Positions 26,459 through 33,032 of a DNA stretch of 33,032 bases are shown piece after piece. The notes under the pieces are model-generated. The model ran no database searches. It saw only the letters and a program-made list of their open reading frames with translations, and was not told the DNA's origin. Positions within the stretch are counted from its first letter, which is position 1; every line of letters starts with the position of its first letter. Made by a program: the position numbers and the translations under genes. Origin of the DNA: Victivallales bacterium. GTDB taxonomy: Bacteria > Verrucomicrobiota > Lentisphaeria > Oligosphaerales > Lenti-02. Location of the stretch: positions 1 through 33,032 of the forward strand of contig QKCY01000491.1 of NCBI GenBank assembly GCA_003245525.1. Reading direction: 5' to 3'.

Positions 26459-27618
26459 CAGTCGATGCTCACGGTGGTGCCCCAGAGGCTGTTCGGCCCC
26501 GCCTTGTGGCCGCAGTACAGCACCAGGAACCACTCGCGCTCGTTCAGTTGGGTCATCCAGGGATAGCCAAAGTCTGCATGCCTGTCCTCGGGCGTGCCGC
26601 TGGGGGCGATGGTAACGAGCTTACGCACCGGGTGCCAGGCGAGAGTCCGGGCGTCCGCCTCCCACAGTTCCACATAGCCCAGTTCATCGGGACGATGGCA
26701 GCGGTGGGTCAGCAACGCCACCAACCGGTCGGGCTGCCCATGCACGGCACTCACGAAGGGGGAAGGCAGCCCGCGCATGCCGGGACCGACCAGAGACTCC
26801 TGTTCTTGCCAGGTCTTGCCCAAGTCGTCGCTGACCAGTTGCCAGTAGTGCCCCCCGCCATCATTGCGGATCAGACCGACGAGCCGACCAGCGGCACAGG
26901 CGAAGGCGGGTTCGAACAGCGGACTGGCCGAGATGGGTACCGGGTCGCCCCAGCTCCTGCCATCGTCCGCCGAGACCGCATACCAGATGCCGGTGGCGGG
27001 CGTGGAACCCGCCCGGTAGTGGCCGAAGACCACCAATCCGAGGCCGGGGACCGTAATGATTTCGCCGAACACGGAGCCGGTGCGGTTCTCGGCCAACCGC
27101 CGGGTATCGACCGGGGTCCAGGTCTCGCCGCCATCCGCGGAGCGCCAGCCGTAGATGGTGTTCCTCTCGTTGCCGGTGAAGGCCATGGCGAGATAGACCA
27201 GCGCGCCCTCCGCTGTCACTCCCAGGGCAATGTTCCCGGCATGCCGGTAGGGCATGGAACGGTCGAACTCGGCCAACATCCGGGGCGGGGAGAAGGTCGC
27301 GCCACCGTCGCGGGACAGGCAGACCGCCGGACACCCGTCCACCGTGTGCTCGCGTCCTGCCAGGCACCCCAACACCAGCGTGCCGTCGGCCAAGCGCACG
27401 ATTTTGGGCCAGCCCAGATGGGCAAAGCGCGCCCCGGCCGGGGCTGGCACCACCACCCGCAAGGGCGTCCTGTCGCAGGTAGTCGGGACCCATGGACCGT
27501 GGCGCGGCTCTCCGCCTTCGTCGGCGAGGCAGTACCATCCAGAACCCAGAGCCGCCAGGGCCAGACGGAAAGGCGACCATACTCGACGGGGACAATGCCG
27601 GGGAAACCACATGTTCAT
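26458..27618 (-). CDS. Sialidase/neuraminidase-like BNR-repeat protein, exported
   Basis: Four Asp-box motifs (SRDGGATF, SADGGETW, SADDGRSW, SDDLGKTW); signal-like N-terminus if the start is MNMWFPRH. Stop overlaps the next start (TGATG). Confidence 0.82.
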   Translation of the reverse strand: MNMWFPRHCPRRVWSPFRLALAALGSGWYCLADEGGEPRHGPWVPTTCDRTPLRVVVPAPAGARFAHLGWPKIVRLADGTLVLGCLAGREHTVDGCPAVCLSRDGGATFSPPRMLAEFDRSMPYRHAGNIALGVTAEGALVYLAMAFTGNERNTIYGWRSADGGETWTPVDTRRLAENRTGSVFGEIITVPGLGLVVFGHYRAGSTPATGIWYAVSADDGRSWGDPVPISASPLFEPAFACAAGRLVGLIRNDGGGHYWQLVSDDLGKTWQEQESLVGPGMRGLPSPFVSAVHGQPDRLVALLTHRCHRPDELGYVELWEADARTLAWHPVRKLVTIAPSGTPEDRHADFGYPWMTQLNEREWFLVLYCGHKAGPNSLWGTTVSID

Positions 27619-27719
27619 CCACACTCCGGACAACCAGGATTGGGAAACACAACCAACAGTTCTCACCACGACCCAAGCTAGACTTCCGCGCCGGGCGGAG
27701 CAATCGTATGCGTGGGACA

Positions 27720-28694
27720 ATGATTGACCATACGACTCATTCCGCGGATTTCTCCGACCTTCCCCTCCGGCTCCATTGGCAGCAGGCCCTGGCTGCGATC
27801 AATCGTCGGCAGCTACCGACCCGGGTCGACCTGCACCGCTGGTCGGGAGCTGCAACAGGGCGCGGCATTCCCTCCTGCGTTCCCGCCACCCGATTGCTTC
27901 TATGCACCCATGCCCGGGCCTGCTACCGGCTCGCCACTCCCACTGGTGCCGAGGAGTTGGTCCTGAACGAGGGCGAGGCGGTCCTGATCGCTCCCGACGC
28001 GGGAGTCGCCAATGTCTCGCGCGAACCCTACGAGAGTGTCGGGTTCATCTTCTACCCCGACTCGGTCCGGGTCTATGGAATCCTGCACGAGCCGACGGGG
28101 ACGGCCCGGTTCCCGGACCCGTTGCGCCTGCTGCGCCACAACTATGTCCATCCGGTTCCCCTGGACGAAGACGGGCGGCGCCTGCTGGCCTGCGCCCTGG
28201 GGGCGACTGCGTTCGGCCCGGAGAGCGCCTACCGGCACCATCTGGTTGCCGCCCTGCTTCTCCAAGTGGAGGCACTCCTCGCCCGGCCCACGGCCGGCGT
28301 GACCCGGAAGGCGGCCCGCACGTTCCGGTCGCTGGTCCGCCATGTGGAGGTCCATTTGGGCGAGGCGCTCACCCGCGAACGCCTCGCCACCGCCCTCCGC
28401 CTGCATCCCAACCACGTTTCGCGCCTGTTCCGGGAGTTTTCCGGGCAGACCTTTCTCGCCTTTCTCCGCGCCATTCGACTGGACCGTGCCGAAGCCCTCC
28501 TGCACCAAGGCACACACACCGTTGCGGAGATTGCATCTGCTTGCGGCTTCGGCAGTTCCTCGTCGCTCATCCGGGCGTTCCAACAGCGCCATGGGGTTTC
28601 CCCTGGACGCTGGAACGCCCCCTTCCCGCCGGACCCAACCCCGGTCGATCGTACAGGAACGACTTGTGGATTGGGTGAGAAATGGCGACTCTAA
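27720..28694 (+). CDS. AraC family transcriptional regulator
   Basis: C-terminal double HTH LTRERLATALRLHPNHVSRLFREFSGQTFLAFLRAIRLDRAEALLHQGTHTVAEIASACGFGSSSSLIRAFQQRHGVSPGRW. Confidence 0.93.
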   Translation: MIDHTTHSADFSDLPLRLHWQQALAAINRRQLPTRVDLHRWSGAATGRGIPSCVPATRLLLCTHARACYRLATPTGAEELVLNEGEAVLIAPDAGVANVSREPYESVGFIFYPDSVRVYGILHEPTGTARFPDPLRLLRHNYVHPVPLDEDGRRLLACALGATAFGPESAYRHHLVAALLLQVEALLARPTAGVTRKAARTFRSLVRHVEVHLGEALTRERLATALRLHPNHVSRLFREFSGQTFLAFLRAIRLDRAEALLHQGTHTVAEIASACGFGSSSSLIRAFQQRHGVSPGRWNAPFPPDPTPVDRTGTTCGLGEKWRL

Positions 28695-28958
28695 AGACAG
28701 GGTGACTGGTGAAGGAAAATGACCACAATGGGGAGATTGGCAGAAAGCCTGCCGAATTGGGGGTCTGACAATGTGTGGGCAACCAGGAACTCGTAGTGCG
28801 ATAGGCGTGGCGGGGCACGGTGCTCCCCGCCGACACAGGATATCACGCTTCCGATCCGGGGATCAAGGTGAAGCGATGGTTGGCAATGATGGTGGTAGCA
28901 TTTCCGTGGGTGTTCGCGCCCGCCGAGGACTGTGCACGAGGCCGACGGGGCAGGCAGG

Positions 28959-29696
28959 ATGAAGCTAGTTACGGATGGCGTCGAACGCCTCCTCGCTGCC
29001 GAAGATGATCTGGACGCGATCCAGCAGGTCTTCCAAAGCGCAATCGGAGAGATGGGGTTCTCGCATTTCCTCTATGCGGAGATGCCGACTCCTATTTCGT
29101 CGCTGGACCACGGGATGGCACCGTTCTTCCTGGCCCGGCCGCCGTCTCTGGTCGCCCACTATCTCGACGTCATCTCCCAGCCCGAAGACCCCATTGCCCT
29201 TGAGTTGCCCCGCCGGATCACCCCGTTCACCCTCAGCGAAGCGTTGCGCGCCCATCTTCCCCCGGCCCGGCGCAACCGGGTGTTGGGCACCCTGGACGAG
29301 TTGGGTCTGGCCAACGGCCTGGTGGTGCCGCTGAACTCCCAGCAGGGGCTCTGCTACTCGTCCACGCTGTTTACCTCGGAACGGGGGCCGGAAGCAGCGA
29401 TGGTGCTGACCCAGTCGCGGCACGAAGTGCATGTCCTGGCCTGCTATTTCCATCGCCGCGTGCGCGAAGTGCTCTCCCGCCAGCCTTCGTCCAACCACAA
29501 CCTGCTCACCCCCCGCGAACGCGAGTGCCTGCTCTGGGCCGCCTGCGGCAAGACCGCCTGGGAGACGTCGCGCATCCTCAAGATCGCCGAGCGCACGGTC
29601 AAGTTCCATCTCGCCAACGCCAGCCGCCGCCTCGACACCGCCAACACCACCCACGCGGTGGCCCGCGCCATCCTCCGCGGTGAGTTCCTGCCCTAG
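28959..29696 (+). CDS. LuxR-type regulator with autoinducer-binding-like domain (LuxR solo)
   Basis: C-terminal LTPRERECLLWAACGKTAWETSRILKIAERTVKFHLANASRRLDTANTTHAVARAI; N-terminal domain with Y..D-P, PF and G-P spacing of the autoinducer-binding domain. Confidence 0.88.
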   Translation: MKLVTDGVERLLAAEDDLDAIQQVFQSAIGEMGFSHFLYAEMPTPISSLDHGMAPFFLARPPSLVAHYLDVISQPEDPIALELPRRITPFTLSEALRAHLPPARRNRVLGTLDELGLANGLVVPLNSQQGLCYSSTLFTSERGPEAAMVLTQSRHEVHVLACYFHRRVREVLSRQPSSNHNLLTPRERECLLWAACGKTAWETSRILKIAERTVKFHLANASRRLDTANTTHAVARAILRGEFLP

Positions 29697-29803
29697 CAGG
29701 CTGCGGACAGAACGACAATCTTGCCAAGCCTCTGGATTGCGGCGCAGATGGCCACACGGTATCGTGCCGGGACACGGTTGCTCCTGTTCCGGAGATGCGA
29801 ATC

Positions 29804-32800
29804 ATGACTGCCCGCGTTGCTCTGCTTGCCGCCCTGCTTTCCTCCTTTGGCTTCGCCCAATCCCTCGAAAAGGGGTTCCAGCAGCCCCCCGACAGCGCCA
29901 AACCGCACACCTGGTGGCACTGGATGAACGGCATGGTCACCCGCGAGGGGATCACGGCCGACCTCACGGCCATGAAGGAGGTGGGCCTGGGCGGCGCGCA
30001 GATGTTCCATGTCACCGACGGCATCCCCGCCGGTCCGGTGGGCTATATGACCCCCCCATGGCGCGAACTGATGCAGCACGCCGTAGCCGAAGCCGACCGC
30101 CTCGGCCTTGAACTCTGCATCCATAACTGCGCGGGCTGGTCGTCGAGCGGCGGTCCCTGGATCGACCCGCCCCATTCCATGCAGATTCTGACCTGGAACG
30201 AGCAGGAACTGGTCGGTCCAGGTCGCCTGCCCGCCCTCCTGCCCCGGCCCTCCTGCCGCCAGGACTACTACGAGGACATTGCCGTCCTCGCCTTCCCCAC
30301 GCCTCCCGCCGAACAGATTTCCCTGCGCACCTCCAACCCGCAGGTCACGGCCAGCGCCAACCCCGAGGATGCGGCCAAGGCCTGCGACGGCGATCCGGCC
30401 ACCATTCTGCGTCTGGGCCGACCGACCAGCAAGCGGCCCCAGTTCGTCTCGCTTGCCTTTGCCGAACCCTTCACGGCCCAGTCCTGCTCGCTCCTGCCCG
30501 CCTTTGGACGCAGCGGCTACAGCGGCGAACTCCAGATCTCCGACGACGGCGAGACCTTTCGCACCCTCCGTCCCTTCCGGATCTCCTCGGACGGCGTCAC
30601 CCAGTGCCGGGTGGCCCTGCGCTTCCCTCCCACCACCTCCCGCTACTGGCGGCTGGCCATCACCCGTCCCGATCCCAAAGGCGGCCCGATCACGGTGGCC
30701 GAACTCGAACTCAGCGGCGGCATCCGCATCGAGAACTGGCCCGCCAAGGCTGGCTATCTCCGGGCCGGACTGGGCGGCCCCACCACTGCCACCCCCGATA
30801 GCTGCATCCCGGTCGACCAAGTTCTCGACCTCACTCAGCATCTCGCCGCCGACGGCACCCTCGACTGGCAGGCGCCCGCCGGTTCCTGGACCATCCTCCG
30901 CATCGGCCACACGACCACCGGCAAGACCAACCACCCCGCCCCGCCCGAGGGCTGCGGGCTGGAGTGCGACAAGCTCAGTCGCGAAGCCGCCCAGCAGCAC
31001 TGGGACGGCATGATGGCCAAGGTGCTGGCCGACATCGGCCCCCTGGCGGGCACCGTGCTGAACAACGTGCTGGTGGACAGCTACGAGGTCGGCTGTCAGA
31101 ACTGGACGCCCGCCTTCCGGGCGGAATTCCAGAAGCGGCGCGGCTACGACCTGCTGCCCTATCTGCCAGCCATGCTCGGGCGCGTGGTCGGCGACGCCGA
31201 CACCAGCGAACGGTTCCTCTGGGATGTCCGCAAGACCATCGCCGAACTCTTTGCCGAGAACTACTTCGGCTTCTTCCAGGAAATGGCCCACAGGAACGGG
31301 ATGCTCTTTTCGGTCGAGGGCTACGGCAACGGCAACTTCGACAACCTGGTCGCCTCCGGCCTGGCTGACATTCCCATGACCGAGTTCTGGGCCGGGCACG
31401 GGGCCAGTCCCGGCGGCGGGCATATGGCCGGGGCCGCCGCCCACGTCTGGGGCCGCACCTACGTCGGGGCCGAGGCCTTCACCACCGATTCCGACACCGG
31501 GGCCTGGCGTCAGCATCCCTACTCCCTCAAGGGCCAGGGCGACTACATGTACTGCGCCGGGGTCAACCGTTTCATCTTCCACCGCTACGCCCAGCAACCG
31601 TGGACCGACCGCGTACCCGGCATGACCATGGGGCCGCACGGCTTCCACTTCGACCGCACCAACACCTGGTGGAAGCAGGCCCCGGCCTGGACCACCTATC
31701 TGGCCCGCTGCCAGTACCTGCTCCAGTCCGGCCTCTTCGTCGCCGACTTCTGCTACTTCGCGGGCGAGGATTCGCCCGGGGGCTCGCTCGACGGCACCGG
31801 CCTGCGCCCGGCCCTGCCGGATGGATTCCGCCAGGACAACTGCGCCGCCGATGCCTTGCTTACCCGTTTTGCAGTCAAGGATGGTCGCCTCGTTCTCCCC
31901 GACGGCATGAGCTACCGGCTCCTCGTCCTGCCGGAGAGCAAGACCATGACGCCCCCGGTTCTCCGCCAAGTCCGCGCCCTGCTCATGGCCGGCGCCACGG
32001 TCATCGGGCCGAAACCCGAACGCTCGCCCAGCCTCGGTGACCAAGGCGCAGGAGATCAAGAGATCCAGCGACTCACCGCCGAAATCTGGGGGAACTGCGA
32101 CGGCAAGACCGTCACCACCCGCCGGGTCGGCCAAGGGACCCTCTACTGGAACCATCCCATGGACCAGATCCTGGCCGCTCGCGGCCTCTCCGCCGACGCG
32201 GCGTTCACCTGCCCGACCAACGATGCCCACGTCGAGTGGATTCACCGGCGGACGGCGGACGCCGACTGGTACTTCGTCTCCAACCAGAACGCCAAGAGCG
32301 AGATGATCGAGGGCCGTTTCCGGGTCACTGGACGCATGGCCGAACTGTGGCACCCCGACACGGGCAAGATCGAGCCTGCCCCCCTCCAGCACCGCGACGG
32401 CGACCACACCGTGGTCTCCCTCCTCTTCCAGCCCCAGGAATCCGTGTTTGTCGTCTTCCGCGCCCCGGCACCGGCCAATCCGGCCGTAGGGGCGACCCAC
32501 GGCGGACAGTCTCTGCTGCAACCGGTGGTCAGCCGGGCAACCACGCTCGAAATCCGGCAAGCGACCTATGGCCTGCTCGAAGCCGCCGGCGCCGACGGCA
32601 TGGTGGATGTCACCGAGCTTCTCCGCCGCCAGGTCCGCGACAACCGGTTGGAGATCGTCGCCTCGAACGCCCTCGCGGGTGATCCCGCAAACCAGGTCGT
32701 CAAGCGGATGGTGGTGGAGTACGAACTCGACGGCAAGCCCCTGCGGGCAAGCGTGGGCGAGAACCAGACCCTCCGCCTGCCGCCGGAGGGCCAGCGAGGC

Positions 32801-33032
32801 ACCCTCGTCATCCGGCGCGCCGCATACGGCGACATCCCGGATGGCCCGCTACAGGTCCCCGTCAACACCAACACGGTCGATGTGACTACAGCCCTGCGCC
32901 AGCGCATCCGCGATGGTCACCTCGTGGTCCGGACCGGCAACGAGATCGCGGGCGATCCTGCCCCCAATATCCGCAAGCAATTGCATGTGGAGTACGCCGT
33001 GGATGGCATGCCCGGTGAGATGACGTTGGGCG
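29804..33032 (+). CDS. GH106-like (alpha-L-rhamnosidase family) glycoside hydrolase, exported, C-terminus beyond window
   Basis: Signal peptide MTARVALLAALLSSFGFAQ; KPHTWWHWMNGMVTREGITADLTAMKEVGLGGAQMFHVTDG; VDSYEVGCQNWTPAFRAEFQKRRGYDLLPYLPAMLGRVV. Open to the window end; not in track as a + ORF because it is unterminated. Confidence 0.88.
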   Translation, partial: MTARVALLAALLSSFGFAQSLEKGFQQPPDSAKPHTWWHWMNGMVTREGITADLTAMKEVGLGGAQMFHVTDGIPAGPVGYMTPPWRELMQHAVAEADRLGLELCIHNCAGWSSSGGPWIDPPHSMQILTWNEQELVGPGRLPALLPRPSCRQDYYEDIAVLAFPTPPAEQISLRTSNPQVTASANPEDAAKACDGDPATILRLGRPTSKRPQFVSLAFAEPFTAQSCSLLPAFGRSGYSGELQISDDGETFRTLRPFRISSDGVTQCRVALRFPPTTSRYWRLAITRPDPKGGPITVAELELSGGIRIENWPAKAGYLRAGLGGPTTATPDSCIPVDQVLDLTQHLAADGTLDWQAPAGSWTILRIGHTTTGKTNHPAPPEGCGLECDKLSREAAQQHWDGMMAKVLADIGPLAGTVLNNVLVDSYEVGCQNWTPAFRAEFQKRRGYDLLPYLPAMLGRVVGDADTSERFLWDVRKTIAELFAENYFGFFQEMAHRNGMLFSVEGYGNGNFDNLVASGLADIPMTEFWAGHGASPGGGHMAGAAAHVWGRTYVGAEAFTTDSDTGAWRQHPYSLKGQGDYMYCAGVNRFIFHRYAQQPWTDRVPGMTMGPHGFHFDRTNTWWKQAPAWTTYLARCQYLLQSGLFVADFCYFAGEDSPGGSLDGTGLRPALPDGFRQDNCAADALLTRFAVKDGRLVLPDGMSYRLLVLPESKTMTPPVLRQVRALLMAGATVIGPKPERSPSLGDQGAGDQEIQRLTAEIWGNCDGKTVTTRRVGQGTLYWNHPMDQILAARGLSADAAFTCPTNDAHVEWIHRRTADADWYFVSNQNAKSEMIEGRFRVTGRMAELWHPDTGKIEPAPLQHRDGDHTVVSLLFQPQESVFVVFRAPAPANPAVGATHGGQSLLQPVVSRATTLEIRQATYGLLEAAGADGMVDVTELLRRQVRDNRLEIVASNALAGDPANQVVKRMVVEYELDGKPLRASVGENQTLRLPPEGQRGTLVIRRAAYGDIPDGPLQVPVNTNTVDVTTALRQRIRDGHLVVRTGNEIAGDPAPNIRKQLHVEYAVDGMPGEMTLG

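Noticed and set aside
28739-28831. Small hairpins GGCAG-AAAGC-CTGCC and GGCGGGG...CCCCGCC between araC and luxR
   Set aside because: Short GC-rich stems expected by chance at this base composition; no U-tract or further support.
29693-32560. 955-aa minus-strand ORF antisense to the GH106-like gene
   Set aside because: Shadow ORF of high-GC codon usage. No recognisable domain, low-complexity Gly/Ala/Val/Glu composition, and the sense strand has a clear glycosidase.

Overview
High-GC bacterial chromosome segment, probably from the PVC group (Lentisphaerae/Verrucomicrobia-like; inferred from the H-X9-DG pseudopilins, the GH/sulfatase repertoire and repeat types). About 24 protein genes are supportable. 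They fall into these blocks: (i) minus-strand FGE-fold / LptF-LptG / RDD genes; (ii) a plus-strand cassette of GH29-like fucosidase, alpha/beta hydrolase and Cys-type sulfatase, all without signal peptides; (iii) an orphan oligopeptide ABC ATPase; (iv) a compact M50 protease / anchored solute-binding protein / N-terminally extended TrkH / TrkA array; (v) a sugar-isomerase-like gene and a secreted unknown; (vi) an H-X9-DG pseudopilin / LacI / GH5 / GH16 / small DMT-like cluster; (vii) a beta-barrel protein, FAD oxidoreductase, second H-X9-DG pseudopilin, and two secreted beta-propeller-type proteins; (viii) AraC and LuxR-solo regulators and a large GH106-like enzyme running off the window, with a duplicated C-terminal domain. 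No rRNA, tRNA, CRISPR array or transposase was recognised. The most notable unexplained structure is a set of intergenic inverted-repeat elements. Several have arms built from degenerate 8-9 nt tandem units with the purine-rich arm always 5', and two related copies flank the fucosidase-hydrolase-sulfatase cassette. A second notable signal is a pair of TGGAA-N4-TTCCA palindromes about six helical turns apart upstream of lacI. All functions are inferred by reading the sequence; no searches were run.
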